A stretch of 64,000 nt of DNA, from contig HG738138.1 of assembly GCA_000499405.2 (NCBI GenBank), positions 496,001 to 560,000 on the forward strand, in the 5' to 3' direction. The DNA comes from Onchocerca volvulus (lineage: Eukaryota > Nematoda > Chromadorea > Rhabditida > Onchocercidae). The notes under the pieces were generated by a model that searched no databases, was not told where the DNA came from, and saw nothing but the letters and a program-made list of their open reading frames with translations. This document shows, piece by piece, positions 35,213-49,800 of this stretch; the first letter of the stretch is position 1, and the number at the start of each line of letters is the position of its first letter. Position numbers and translations under genes: made by a program.

Positions 35213-37807
35213 GAATCCGCAAAATGATTGGAATAAACGATAATGCAAATGGATGGAAACAGCGCAATTTTTATAGGTTGCTTGTTATGTTTACTCTTCA
35301 AATCTAGTTTTACGATTTCTTTCTTCTTGTCGTCAACTATGAAACACGAGACTGAGGTTTGAATTAGTCATTATAAATATTACCTATTCGTATGTTAGCT
35401 ATTGATATCGATTGATTGTCCTTTCTTACTATTAATCTAATTTAGATATTAATTCATGCATGTCATTAGTTCCGATAATTTCTCTTTCAGACCACTTTTA
35501 TTTATATCATTTGAGGTATGCAAACTGATAATTGAAAAAAATATTCTTCTTTTCACAGTTTCTAAACTGGCGAAAAAATTGAGAGACAGAGGAAAAGAAA
35601 GAAAGGGAGAGAAAAATAGAGCTCACCTCATACCAATCGTTTGTCGGATTTTGCTTATCAATGACATAATTTTTATCACCCATTACCGATTAGTGCTGCA
35701 ACTTGATGGCATTTAATTGCGGAAAATTTTTTAATCTTTTATCAAATGGTTATCATAAACATATATAGTGACCATTAAACAAAAAAACTATAAAATTTTC
35801 AAATTTTTTTTTTTTTGAAATCTTTAAAATCAAATATATATTTTTGTGTGCTAATCTACGCATGGTTCATGAATTTGTGCCAAATTTTAGAAGTAGCTTG
35901 GAAATTTAGCATTCCAAACGATTTAATTTCAAAATTTAAAGTTTCAACTCTAAAATTTATTGGAATCCATCAATTCATGCTCATTTTTTACTATTCACTC
36001 CAAATGGCAACAGCAATCAAAGATAAATGTATGTAGTCAATCAAATTGCAGAAATATTTCCAAAAAATAATTTTCTCATCATAATGTTTTAATTTAAGAG
36101 ATAATTTAAAGTTCAATGTTGAATTTTATGGAGCAAAATTCAGCGGCACAAAATTGTTGGGCCAAACCCTAAAAGAATTGGCTGGAAATATTGAAAGACT
36201 TGTTATTTTTGGCCCAATCGACCATTATTGCTGTTTAGCATGACATTTTTGTGAATGCAAGAAAGGAAAGTAATCTTTCATTAATTAGGATGTTGCCAAA
36301 TTTGCTGCTATCATTTCCTGGATTACGAATCAAAATTCTTGTCTTTATCCGATAAATGAATCTTTTTTTCCTCGTGGTAAATTTAGGTACAAAAGCTTAC
36401 TATCTTTCATTATTTTCACTATATGATAACCATTTATAACAAAATTTTCGAATTTTGATTGAGCATAACTTCTAGAAATTTTCATCCATAACAAAAACAA
36501 TGATTTTTTGTTGGTTCAGTTCGCATCATCTTTCGTTTGTAATTATTGTTTGTTGAAATATTGTGAATGATTCAAAGAAAATTTGTGTATTACTTTGCAG
36601 CAATCAGAACACTTATTTCTAGGTTTTTGCAACTTGTATAAAATTTTTTATTTTTGCATAATACTAACAAGCAGCAGAAGGCGTAGAGAAAATTTCAATA
36701 CATTACGAAACTGTGATGGCGCTAAAGGAATTTTGACACGAAAACATTGATGTGTAAATTTCAGATATATCTAAGTCTCATAAAAAGCCGAAATTGAGAT
36801 GAATGAAGTTGTAGTTGAATAATTTTTCTCATTACTTTTATCCATGCATAAAATGGAAGAAATTCAATATTTCAATATCATTCTAAATTCAACTCTACAA
36901 CTATGCCTCATGGCAGTTCCAGTAAGCTTTAAATACATTCTCATGCTTCCCGTCTATCAATGCTAGAGTTGAATCTGAATTCAATTTATCATTAGGATTA
37001 ATTAAACCTGAGACACAAAGCCAACTCAGAAAGTCAAAAAGATATGTTGCGCAAATTTATGTTTTTACCAATGTGAAGGTTTTTTTTAAGTTATTTGTTC
37101 TGAAACAAAGACAAGAAATTCTGAATAAGGCATATTTTTGAAATTAATGAGTTCTATTTCGATTAAACAATATTTATAAATTTTCAAATTTCAAGTTTAC
37201 ATTGTATGTTTGGAATGAATTGCATGATATTCTAATAAAGATTTTTGTTACGAATTTTCTAACTGAACACTTCATGAGTGATATTTAAATCTAAAAAGAG
37301 ATTGAAAACTTATTACATTTTACAGTTTGTAAAATATCAAATGATTTTTGACTACTACTTAAATATTTCCATCTTATTGCTTAACTTCATCGGCCATTTC
37401 CCCCCAATTCCTCTCTTATTTCCTCCTCATTTTCCTTAATTTCCTTTTCTGCTGAATGATCTTAGATTGTTGGAATATTTTGGCTCCTATTACAAACAAA
37501 TTTATATTTCATTCATTTGCACAAACAAAATTATTTTTGCAGATACAACTAAAACTATCACACAATCATCAACAACATGTACAACTATAGTAACAGAGAA
37601 ATGCGATCACAGCTTGAGAAGATTTTATAAACTTACTACCACCATCATCTGGGAGTGGACAGAAGAGGAAAAGCAATCTCCACAAAGCAAGCCAAAATTC
37701 AAACCATAAAATCAGCAATTTATACCAGTTAGCAATAATGGTAGCAGTAAATGACAGTAATTAATGAATTATTAATTTGATACCCTATTCGCTGAATGAA
37801 ATCTTCG
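33626..37807. other. Interval between unc-17 and the first recognised cha-1 exon
   Basis: By analogy with the C. elegans locus this is part of the first, long cha-1 intron, which there contains all of unc-17. A short cha-1 exon with the start codon, about 10-20 residues, should lie here or upstream of unc-17. A weak candidate is an ATG-led CAACAACAACCATCC stretch near 34098 on the minus strand, but its donor is poor. An A-run lies at 35184-35210. No other gene was seen. Confidence 0.5.
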
Positions 37808-39575
37808 TTACCATTGCACATTTAACGGATCATTTGAACTGTAAGCAACAGGATATTCTGGTAGATTCCACTGACTTTCCGATTCGTCACGTTGCTGTTG
37901 AATGGCACCGTAACCTCGCTGTTGTGGAATGTCGAAACTTTGTTCCGTAGTACCATCATTACCACTACCATTGGTACCAAATAATGTTTGCTGTTGTTGT
38001 CGTTTTTGTTGCTGTTGTTTCTCTTCAAATGGCTGATACATATAGATTTGTCTCAGAACTGATAATACCGGTGCATAAGCCAAATTTAGAACACAAATAA
38101 TAATATTTAAGGCCAGAAAACCCATCGTTGCGACAATTTCTCCAGCAATAATAGGTCCAAATGCATATGCTAAACTGTAGGAGATATCAGCAATCGCGTA
38201 GACACTACCGTAAACACTGACATGACGCGTGTCAACTAAATATCCGAGCATTGGTAGCAGTGATGTATCGATTAGTGCAATTCCGAAACAAAGTGTTGAT
38301 AAGGGTAGGATCAGCTGAAGAATGGAGTTCGTGAACGGTATCACGAAGCAACTCAACGCTTCCATCATTAAGCCAACTGCCGCAAAAAGCCATTCTTTTT
38401 GTGGGAAACGTTGCATGAGACGAACGGTAACATAAACACCGAAAACATGCGGGAAAAACGGTGGGAACCATATGATACCAACCATCCATGATGGAGTATC
38501 TGGGATGGCACTTGCCATCCACGTTGTGATCGTCGGTTCCAAAAATGCCAAGCTGATGTTTGCCATGATAAGGGCACCTGAACAGATGGCAATATATTTA
38601 TCCATAAAGAGACGCCACATTGGTGTACCCTGCAACCGTTCACCGGCTGTATTTATCTGTTTATTGGCTTTCGGCTGAATGACCATGAAAACCATGAATC
38701 CATCAAAAAGACATATCATGGATAAAATCAGGAATGGTATCGGTTTTCCGGCTATTGAATAGAGGACCGAACCATAAGGTGGTGCTACCAAGCAACCGAA
38801 TGATATGAATGCCAAAGCGATACCAAGCGCTGCTGATCGTTCGTTTTCTTCAGTAAAACGATCCGCAATCATCGCAAGACCAGAAGTATCAGCAAACGCG
38901 GAACCAAATCCCTTAAATGACTGCCAAATAATTAAGCCTGGCAGATTAGTAAGTCAAAGTTTTATCGGATTACTTCACATCTTCGACTTTTATTTTAGTT
39001 TTCGAATTCAAAGAATAACATGTCATTTCTCCAAATTATATAAATCTTTAATAATAAATTTAGTATAATAGAATGAATTAACTTACTTGTAATGATCTGG
39101 CGAAAAACAAGACACCATAACTTCGTCCCAATGCAAAAATTGCTGTTGAACTGAACATTACGCATAAACCGATAACCATTGGAAATTCATAACCAATACG
39201 ATCGATGATATATCCAGAAAATGGATTAACGAAGATTTGGATAAGTGCTTTGGATGCAAATAGCCATCCAAGTCCGATATCCTCATTCAAATAGTCAATT
39301 TGACCACCGGTCATGCGAACAACGACGGTACCATTTCTCAACTTTTTCGTTTCATTATGATACCCAACAAACTGCACATCATAGGCATGAATATCTCGGA
39401 GATATTTCGGGATTATTGGCACAATCACCATATACAGCATATTATCAAGCAGCAAAGCAATAGAAACAATCACAAGCACCAGCTTCTTCTGTATATGCGG
39501 CTCTTTGATCCTTTCATCCAACCACTGACGACACCATTCACTATCACGATTGATAATTGGTACGTTGAAGCCCAT
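37808..39575 (-). CDS. unc-17: Vesicular acetylcholine transporter
   Basis: Loads acetylcholine into synaptic vesicles in exchange for protons; a major-facilitator protein with 12 expected membrane segments. Two exons, 39087-39575 and 37808-38911, joined at SLQ|GFGSAFADTSG, give 530 aa, almost the C. elegans UNC-17 length. The ATG at 39575 opens MGFNVPIINRDSEW, matching the family start. Membrane segment 1 (ALLLDNMLYMVIVPIIPKYL) is near identical to VAChT. A glycosylatable loop follows (YHNETKKLRNGT). Other family blocks are FASKALIQIFVNPFSGYIID (about residue 110), RFTEENERSAALGIALAFIS and YLVDTRHVSVYGSVYAIADI. The cytoplasmic C-terminus carries two Gln runs (EEKQQQQKRQQQQ) and ends DPLNVQW. 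cha-1 follows on the same strand 4.2 kb downstream, so the two are very likely co-regulated from one upstream promoter. Confidence 0.97.
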
Positions 39576-42500
39576 ATTGTTTTATTAAGTCAAATTCTTA
39601 TCACCACAAATCAGTTAGCAAAGATGATAGCAAATAAATGAAGCCAGCAAAAGGAATTGATTGGAATAGCAGGAATCGTTACTGGAATTGAATTTATCTT
39701 AAAAATTTTTTTCTTTTCAATCGAGTTGGAAAATAGTGCGTTGGAAAATTGGAATTGATTTTGAGGACGATTTTCCTTCCTTCTTTTTTTTGTTTCCTCA
39801 GTCTTTCTCCTCCTCCTTCATGACGTCCCCCTTGTTTTCCTTATTAAAGGCGTACTTTCATTAGTTAGAGCTGGAATGGATGGGCGTGTATTAATGCTAT
39901 AAACTTTATCTCACTAATTGCTGCTTGAAACCGGAGTTTTACGGATTCATAAATACCATTTCTTAAACTGATTTATACAATAGCGATATTTGAAGCATTA
40001 GATAAAGTCTTCCTTAAATTCATAGATTGGAAATCAAAGGTTACCCCGAAGTCGAATCAATTTTAGTGAATTCCAAGTATGATGTTGGATTCAAAATTCG
40101 GAATCTTAGTTTCAAGCTGTGGCTAGTTGTTTTACCACCGAATTTGTATGCATTTTCGCCCATGCATCCCTAAAATATGTTATTATTTTGTAATTTGTAA
40201 CTGATCGCTATTGTGGCCGTAAATAAATTGTTGGCTGTCACTTTCGTAAACTGCTTCTAACAAATTGTTGATTAAAATCAATAATACTGAAGATAGAGAA
40301 TGCACAGGATGGGCAATTAATTGCTGACACTGGGAGCTACTTTAGGAAAGCCTTAATAAGAAAAGATGAATCTCACAAATTTTGAATAGTCAGGACTATT
40401 ATGTAAATTGTTTTTGAACGTGACAATTGATTCTGATTAGAAATTGAAGAAAGATAAGCAGTCGTTTTAGAAATAGTCTTCTTTGAGTTTAAATCTAAAA
40501 AAAAGTTTACTATTCTCTTCTTCTTTTATTTTCGTTTTCAATCAACCAAATCCGATCAATCCAGACTCTAAATGAACAGAAAATTGAAATTGTTTCATCT
40601 CGAAATAGGCTAAGAAAACGCTGATGCAATGAGACTAAATATTTTGTGAGTGAATTTTTGAATGAAATTTCCTAATAGTCAAAATGAAGTTCTCTAATGC
40701 TTTCTTGTAACGAAATTATCAAATAATGAAGTTTCATCGGTTTCATGCTTTTTACTGGATCTTTTATATTTTCAATTTCGATTGGGTTGAAAAGTTGGCA
40801 CAGGCAAGGTGTGCTTAGGAATTTGAACTCAAGTTTAAAATAATATAGAACATGCAAGTGTTTCATTTATTTATTTAGCTGTCTTGCAAAATAGTTCTGA
40901 AATCAAGGAAGTACCACCTTCAGACAGCAAACAAATACCACGTACTTCTTTCCAGGTACTGAGAAGCAAATTCACTATGAAAATGCAGCCATTGCAACTA
41001 TCAAAGAAAATTTCGTCTGTCAATAACTACTGCAAGACTCAACCTCAAAATAAAAAATAACTTGAGAGAGTGAAATTCACTTTCTACTAAATTTAATAAT
41101 TGAAAAGCGAAACATCCTTCAAATTCAAATTCCTGCCAAAGACTTGAAAGTTTCTTAGAAACCTTATATTCAAAATTTTTTACTATTTCCTTCTTTATGA
41201 AAGGAGAGATAAAGCATGAAAACACACATTGCTCAGGCTTTCTGCGAAATTTCAGATGTTAAATTTATGATCATGGTCCAAAATTTTAAAGAAATAGTAA
41301 TATTTTAATTCAGACAAAAAAGGTCGGAATTCTTTAGACATCCCATAAAGCAGCTGCATTCCGTTGTTGCGTCCCGAAAAAAGTTTAATTCCAGCTTCCC
41401 GCTAACTTTCAGAAATGTCAACCAAAGAAACAATTTATATAATTTATCCTGTCCATTAAACCACCACCGATCTCATGAAACAATAAGTAAAGGAGATGGG
41501 AAACTGGCAAACTTTTTTCGAAATCGAAAATTCTTCTGCATTTCTGCTCTGCGCAACGTCCATTTTTGAAAAAAACAATTTGCAAAGATTTCTTTCGAGT
41601 TTAAATTTCGGTGTTCGCTGATTAATGCATAGTCTCCTGATGCAGTTTTAAGTAATTTATACTCCTCCCGCATTTTTTCTCGCAAAAAAGGATTTTGAAT
41701 TTCTATTAAGAATACAATAACACGCTGGCATAGAGTATGCCACTGCGAGAAATCATAAATTAAAGTTAATAATTGCAAAAATTGAAATTTGTGAAACTGA
41801 AAACTGAAAAGTAAAATTCTATATCAATCACTAAAACTATTTCCTAGCCACTTATAATCAATAATTGAAAATTTTGGTAACTTTTCTTTAAAAATTTGTT
41901 TTTTCATAATTTTTAAAAGTTACCTTTAATTAAAACAAATAATATCGATTTTGCGACACTTGAATATTAGCTGCACTTGATTTGAATCGATTGCAAGCTA
42001 TTCACCAGAAAAACGGGCCCAATTTTCAGACTCAATTTTCCCTGAAAAATTAATTAATTGGACTAATCATTTTCCATAAAAAAATTTATCAAAACTAACA
42101 CAGTTGCGTAAAGCAAAATATGCATAGCAATTAAATTGGACAAATTTTTTGAAATTAACAATTCTTATCCGTAGGCTAAGAAATGAAAACTCGCACAATC
42201 TCCAAATAAGAACCGCTAATATTTAAATTGTTAGCTTATTCGAAACGATTTTGCATTATTACTCAGAAGAGAACGATTAGAAAAAGTTAAATTAAGGCCT
42301 GGTAGAATTGAAGATGGAATTTCAAATGACATTGTAACTAACATTTAATTTTTATAATCCTAAAAATGAAGACAAGATATGGTTCTAAATATTATTAGTA
42401 CCAAATATTACTGCTATGAAATCATCGAATCTGATGATGTTGAAATATGTTAACTTTAGAAAGTTTCAAATCAACTTATTACTTTTTTTACTCGCAGATT

Positions 42501-43011
42501 TGATCCTAATTGAACTTTCAAAGCAAAAAGTGCTAATATCTGGGAAAATTTTGTTATAAGTTAATTAAAAACAGACGAAACATTATAAATTAACATTATT
42601 CGTATAATTTTATTCAGCCGTCAATTGCAATATACAGCCGAAGAGTGCGAATTCGAAGCAAGTGAAATCTGCTAGGAAGTATAATGGAGTTTGATTCAAT
42701 TGAATCACTTTTTAGACTTTTTCTTTTAGAATCTTCCGAGAAAAATGCATGATGTTTATACCAGGAGTTCTTGCAAATGATAATTTGATCATTCTTTAAC
42801 AGTAATTCATCATTTGAAATAAATTTGAAATAGTTGTGCGCCATCGGTCAGAACAGTTTGATCCAATTTGAAACTTTTAACGGTTTCTTTTTTCCTTGTA
42901 CCAACTCATTATTAGACCAATTATGAAAAAAGTAAACGTGAAACTTGTATGGACATTATAATTTTCCTGAAATTCTACTAATAATTTTCAGGGATTTAAA
43001 ATTGCAACCTT

Positions 43012-43152
43012 CTAAATTGCAGATGAAGCAAAAGCCATCACAATTTGCTTAATGTTTTTCGAAATATATTCAATAGCGCTTTGCCGCTGTTCATTTCCAC
43101 CAAACAAAATGCCTGGATCAAACAGAATGGAAATGTCTTGGAGACAATCAAT
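43012..43152 (-). other. Coding-like segment, possible last exon or gene remnant
   Basis: The minus strand has a 46-residue frame ending at TAG 43012-43014 with unusually protein-like content for this region. It starts near IDCLQDISILFDPGILFGGN and continues with EQRQSAIEYISKNIKQIVMA, then a short end. An in-frame TAA lies just upstream. A real exon would therefore have to begin within this segment, for example after the CTCCAAG at about 43138. No partner exon was found nearby. It could be the last exon of an undetected gene, a pseudogene piece or chance. Confidence 0.25.
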
Positions 43153-46100
43153 TTAAATTTGTAGAAATTTTCTTGGAGAACAAATAAATATATTCAAATC
43201 CAACAAGCCTAAAAATAGTGGCAAGTAAAATTTATCATTGAATTCACACTTCCCGAAAGTATATATTTAGTCTTATTCAAATAATTTCATTTCAGTAGCT
43301 TCTTGCAACCACATATGATGGCTTTATGCCTCAAAAATAAATCGAATTATGGATTGTATTTGGATACTAGTTTCTTGCTTATATGAATTTTAATGAACTG
43401 ATCCATGAAGTTTAGAACTGCTTGAGATATCTTCATCAATTTTTGCTGCAGAAATGTCCCTTATGTTAATTTATTTCAAAAGATCGGTTGGAAAAATCCG
43501 TTCCGGATAAATATTATTCGTGATTATTCTACTTATTGCTTTATTTGTTCAAATTAACTAACTATAGCTATCAACTCTGAAAAACTCATCCAGAATCAAA
43601 GCATTAGCATGATTCACATAATAAAATTTGCTATTCTCAATTGTCAACCGATTTTAACTGCACTCTGAAACTCTTGAATCATTGAAATACTATTATAAAA
43701 ATGTGAAATATTAAGTATTTCAAATTGAATTTAAATGTTTATTTTACTTCTATCTTTTTTCTTTTGCATAGATATATATTTTTTTTATGTAACATGAAAA
43801 TTTAGAGCAAATATCAATTTAAAGTTAAAAAAATGAGTAGTGTGCATTATCCAATTCGAAGAAAGAAAATTAAAGTCAACAAGTCTAAAATATAGGGTTT
43901 GAAAATCAAGATCAAGTTGAATTGTTGTATGGAACAATAGTCTATCTTGATTAAAGAAACTTGTATTGAGTTGTATGCAAAATTAATTTAAAAAAAAAAA
44001 AAAAAAAAACTTTCTTCTCTTGACCTATTATTTGAAACTTTAAAAAATTAGGCTGCGCTTGAAAAATTTGAAAGAGAAAAATGGAGTTCAGCAAAAACAA
44101 AGAAAAAAAAGAAACGAATGATGCAAATTGTTGAAAAGTCTTAGCAGTGAAGTACTGTATATGAATTTGAAAAAAAAAAAAACGAAGAAACGCACTTTGA
44201 TGACATCAAAGTTTCAAAATTATCAATTAACCTGCTATTCTGACAAGTTATCTTCAATGATTTCATTCTGAAAAACTTCGGAGTGCATGCTGATACATAC
44301 ATATGTATATATCCTTGTCCTTTCCTGCTATGCTTTGCTCTTGAAGTTGGTGACTCTCATGGAAGGGAAAGTCTGCTTCCACTTTATTTCAGCCAGAATT
44401 TCAACTTTTGTCGTTGAAAAATTATGTAAGGGAGGGAAGGGAAGAAGAAAAAGAGAATAGGCATTTTAGATGAGTTCTTAAATTACAAGCATGATTCGAT
44501 TGTATTTGTTCAGTTGAAAATTGAAAAGAAAATAGAGAAAAGCATTTAAGAAGAGAAAAGCCATCTTGTAACTATAACATATATGCTTTTATTTGAAGCT
44601 TTGTGCTGACTTTTTTTCAGTCGGAAAGTACTCACTCCGAAAAACGGCCTTAAATTTCAAATGAAATTGAAAGAGATAGAGAAAATTTAGTTGGTTTCGG
44701 AATACATCAAATTTTTGCTGTTTGTTTAAGTTATTTAAAAAAAGTGAACAAAAATGAAATCTTACAGTGCAAGGAAAGAAAAATCATTTTTATAATGTTA
44801 TGATAATATCAATAAAAAATACGGTCAAAAATAACAATAACAACAATAGGTAAGAAACAGTGGAAATGACCATTGATAGTGATGACCGGAATGATAATGC
44901 TGAATTAGCTGTAGATTTGCTGATTTATTATAAGCTTCTGCTAATGGCAGTAGATAAAGAACGATATCTTTGCTTGATATCAATTTACATGTATCTTACT
45001 TGTAGTATGGAAAGGAGAGGCTCATGAAAGGTATCCACGACAACGAATGGCATATAAGCTGGAAAAAAAATGCCTCATATCTTCAAATTGCGGGATCATA
45101 CAAAAAAGTAGCCTCAGATAAGTTGTACAAGATGGATAAGGTAATCTGATTGTCCACGTTCTGCGAAACCTGAATCATAATAAGAGATCTTGATTTAATT
45201 TACCTATTTGAAATCATAACCCAGTGATTAAATTGAATAAATCGCTATCGGAGAAAACCAAGGATTGGAAATTCAAATAATTCCAAAATAAACAAACTTC
45301 GAGGAAGGAAAAAAGCATTCAACAAAAAACAAAAATAATAACAAGAAATTGAGGATTATGACCTCATTAAGAAAAGAATTCAAAGAAAGACTAAATGCTA
45401 TAAAAATGAGCTCAATTAAGTTGGCATAGTGATTTGCGGGTAAAGTAAAAGTTTAGGAGGGATAAAAAAATGCTAAACGCATTTTTTTTTTCACACGATA
45501 TCCAATTCAAATTTCTCACGAAGTCTCATGGATGCACGGATAGTTTGATTATTTATTTCCTCTTTTCTCTTTTCATTTCATCGTTTTCCTATAGATCTTT
45601 TAGAATTTATTTTCGCTTTCTTCTTTTTTTTCAGTTTTTAATAAAAATTTCTTATTTTATCCCAATATTTATATTCGTTTTTCTTTAGAAGTATTTCAAA
45701 TATTTGAATGATGCATTAGTTTCTTTCGAAGAATCTTATAATCAAAAGTATTACAGATATTACAGATATTTCATCAACGCAGATGGTCAAACTTGGCATC
45801 TCAATGTCAGATATTGGAAAATTAAAACAGATTTGAAACGAAATTCAAATTCTAAACTTTTCGATGGATCAGTTTTGCTTTATGTTAATTTGTCTTAATA
45901 TGAATTAATTTTTTCCTCACATATTTCGAAGTATGAAAGCAGTTACACCTTGAAATTTCCAGTATGAATTCCTATTATGAGTTATGTTAGTAAACAATAA
46001 CGAACAAAATTAATTGAACCCAAGTTTCCAAATTTGAAGTATGAGAAAGACACACTCAAAACTTCTGCTAAAATCAATCGGAAATTTGTGTTATGTTAGC

Positions 46101-46831
46101 GGGAACTAAAAGAACTGTATGTTTTGTGATGGGACATGATTTGTATGCAATTATTTGCTTAAAATGATTTCACGTGCATATGTGAGGATAGGAACTGATT
46201 TTGAATAACAAAAATATTTCGAAATATGTAAAGAGAAGAAGAAATGAAGTAAAAGAAAGAAAATGAAAATTAGAATAATTTATTCTCGAAAGCATATACT
46301 AAATTAAATTTCCTGAAATTTTGAAAATTTTTTCTAAAAATATTAGTCAATTAATTGCATGTATCATTTATATCTCAAACAAATTTCTCTCTCCAACAAT
46401 TTCTCAGTTTTTCCTTAACAAAGAAAAAAGTTAGTCAATCATCAATGGTTGAATAATTTAGAAATATATCAAAAAACTGAAAAGAAAAAGTTTATGTTAT
46501 GGGGCAAAAATGATGCAACATAGTTAAAGGGTGGAACAGAAGGTGTGGCAAACATAATTTTGGCCTGAAATTATTGGCTAATGGCTTGGACTTGTTGAAG
46601 GTTTTAGAATTACTGCTTACTGTGTATTTATCTAAATAAGTGTTTCTATAAAATAATAAATGATTTATTAAATTTATCGTTTTCTCTTTCTCTGTCTCTC
46701 TTTTCTACTCTCTTATTTCTTTTGCATTAAAATTTTTGGTTTGCTTTTTTTTTTATATAGAAATTTAAATCGAATTTTTCGAAATTTCGAATTCATGCAT
46801 ATATTTCATGGTTAATTAGCGTTATTTATTT

Positions 46832-46858
46832 ATATAATATCATGAGATGATATTATAT
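46832..46858. other. Perfect AT-rich hairpin, 12-bp stem
   Basis: ATATAATATCAT and ATGATATTATAT flank a GAG loop. Two direct repeats of GAAATTTCGAATT lie on either side (about 46780 and 46866), which gives the local sequence a nested symmetry. No function assigned. Confidence 0.7.
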
Positions 46859-49800
46859 GAACTGAGAAATTTCGAATTAAGCATGAAATAATAAAGTACA
46901 TTTCGATGCAATATTTTATTTTTCAAGTGTTGATTGGTTTCTTCTTGCAATCATCATCTCGAAATAAAGCAATTTGCTGCAAGATCATCATTAGTTGAAA
47001 CGGAAAACGGTGATTTGCTTTTGTCGCAAACAGCACGCATATCTCGAGAAAGGAATCATTCTTATATTAAATGACTCTTTTTTTCTTTAAAACAAAGTCA
47101 ACAAAATTCAAAATCAAATAAAATTTGATACCTTTCAATATAAATTAGCATGTTACTTGATTTCCTAAACTTTTTTTGCAAATAAGAGAAAAAAAATCCT
47201 GCTAAACTTCTCGTAGTCCATTTTTAAAAAGTTGATGGTTTTTCGAGTTTCAGTTGAAGTAAATTTGTATTCACAGATAAGAATATCATAGTTGAAAATG
47301 ACATTTCAAAATGAATTGTATGATTTAAGGAAAAAAATTTTGAAAAAACAATGCTTTCAAAGACATCAAAAAAAAAAAAAAAATGAAAAAAATCTATGAG
47401 ATTTATTAGATTGTTAACTTCGAACATTTGTTAAATAAGCCGCCTTACATATATACACACAAATGAATATAATTGTATATAAATATATACTACGCACATA
47501 CACAAAAATTCGTCTGATGACAAATTCGTAATTTAGTGACATTGTTAGAAGAGAATGGATTGCAAGGATAGATCCAAAAACTAGCAAAGGCATATTTAAG
47601 CATTTTCTAAGGGATGCGTTTTTCTTTCCCTCCTCCTAACAACCTTATTGTGATTATTTACGTTAACTTTGTCATCAGCAAGCTTACACAATTGAATTAC
47701 TTATTTATTGCTTTCCAGTTGCACGAATGCTACGGAATAGACTTTGTTAAAGTTTTCATTTTCTTGAAAAATATTCTCATAGACGGTTTTGATTGAAAAA
47801 AAAGAAAAAAAAATCCGAAAAACTATTTATCCCCAGAAATATCAAAGCATTTGTGCATGAAAAATCCACTAGTAGTAAGACACCTTTCTATTCTTTTCGC
47901 TCTACGATCAATTCGATTAACTATTCAGATCTGCAGTACTAAAAAAGAAAAAAAAAATTTTCAAAAATTATCAGTTTTAACGACGAAGTAGCCTTTTTTA
48001 AAAATCGGTAATCTTCGAAAGAGAAGATTTTGATTCTGAAGGACATATTAAACCTCTAAACATAATTTGTTTTAAATAGTATAAATGATTTATAATATGG
48101 TGAACCTCGCTGAATATCCTTTATAGCTTGTTGAATGTTTTGTGGCATGAATTCGATAGTATTTTACTCTAAGCATCCAAATTGAACAGAAACCTTTTTA
48201 TGTCGCCTAAGGATATGTTCGAAAATAGTGTATAAGTTGTCAAATTCAAAATTTGGCAAAAGGAAATCAAGTTGTATACCAATTTTTGAATATTTATGAA
48301 TCAAATTCTATAAGCATAACTTGCTATTATTCAATTTGAATATAAATTACAACTACACTAAACTTTCGCTGAAATATTTAAGATGAAAATATTTTTTTCC
48401 TTTATTTCGAGAAATGATTTTTTGAATTTCTTTATTGCTTCTCGAAAAAACATATTCAAAATTGACCGTGTATATCTTAATCGATGTAAGACTAAAAATA
48501 GCAAAAATTCTGACTTATTATTAATAAATTTTAAACTAATGAATTGCTTTTTAGATATAATCAGCATCTTTATTGAATAGGAATAAAAATAAACTCTGTT
48601 GCTTCCCCTACTTATTTTAGGATTCAATTTAACAAAAATTTTGAATTTGAGACTTATTAAGATTTCAAGCTAAAAAAGAAACTTTTGGTTTTCATTGCAA
48701 GTTGTATCAATATTCCAAAGTCGAAAGTTAGAAAAATTTATACCTGAAACGTACAAATGCTATTTTGTAAATCTATTAAATAAATATGCTTATGATACCC
48801 AGCAACAAAATAAATTATTTCTTAACACATAAAATTCTCGATTTTTCGATATTTTAGATGTCAAGACTTTCGAGATTCTAGATGACGTATAAAAATATAT
48901 ACATTTGTTAATATAAATCTGTGATAAAGTTTGGTGAAAAACTGAAGAATTCAACATGTTATATGTTTAGTGTTTACATATCTTTGTTAGATTTTCTCGG
49001 ATCCTATTATTTGCCAAGAAAGACAGATAGGGTGTTAGAAGTTTTCTCGAGGGACTAATCTCCGTTGATGTTTTTCGTCCCCAGAACTTTGTTTCATCGC
49101 CCATATATATCCCCAATCCCACTAGTCATTTCCATAAACTTATTTCAAAACTTAAAATATGCAAATATTTAAAATCCTAACAACTATTTATTTCAAAATA
49201 TCTTTACTTTTTTTTTACTTGTTCAGCCAAAAAAAAAAAAAAAAAAAAAAGAAAAAAGAAACTTAAAGGAAAACTTTGAGATAATGAATTTGCTCAAACA
49301 AAAAATAATATCGTTACAATCATCAGCAAATTATTATCTATGAAAAAATTTGTTAAGTAAACAAAACAACTTATTCAAAAATCTATAAATTTTCATCAAA
49401 TGTCAGTTCTGATCATTCAGTTCAAAATTTCTCCTTATACTTCAGGTACGATTTATGCATGAACGCTTTTGAAAAAAGCATCAGAACTGCAAAGACGACA
49501 ATAAAATGAACATCTTTTCTATTCAAATTAAAATTTCCAACTTATTTCATCATCAGAAAAGGAAAATTTCCTAGTAACAACTAATTATATCGTAATAGGA
49601 AAAATTAAACGTCAGTAAAATTCTCGAATGATAAAGTCCGAACAAAAAAAAAAAAAAAACGAGAAGGAATTCGTAGATTGAGAATGAGGCCATCAAATTG
49701 ATAGCTAAATAATTGCTGTGCAAAAGGAAAGGCGGAAATGCGAATTGGAAAGGATTCATAAATTATCACATTTACTATTCCAAGCTTGGGAGAATTCTTC

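Noticed and set aside
37822..39641. Several open frames of 60-113 codons on both strands overlapping unc-17
   Set aside because: They are shadows of the strongly conserved transporter frame; their translations have no family resemblance.
41473..41778. 101-codon minus-strand frame
   Set aside because: Ordinary composition, but no recognised relative, no convincing start context and no splice partners; mentioned only in the region note.
45704..45898. Plus-strand frame with YYRYYRYF repeats after a TTTAG
   Set aside because: Low-complexity repeat of TATTACAGA; no donor or partner exon.
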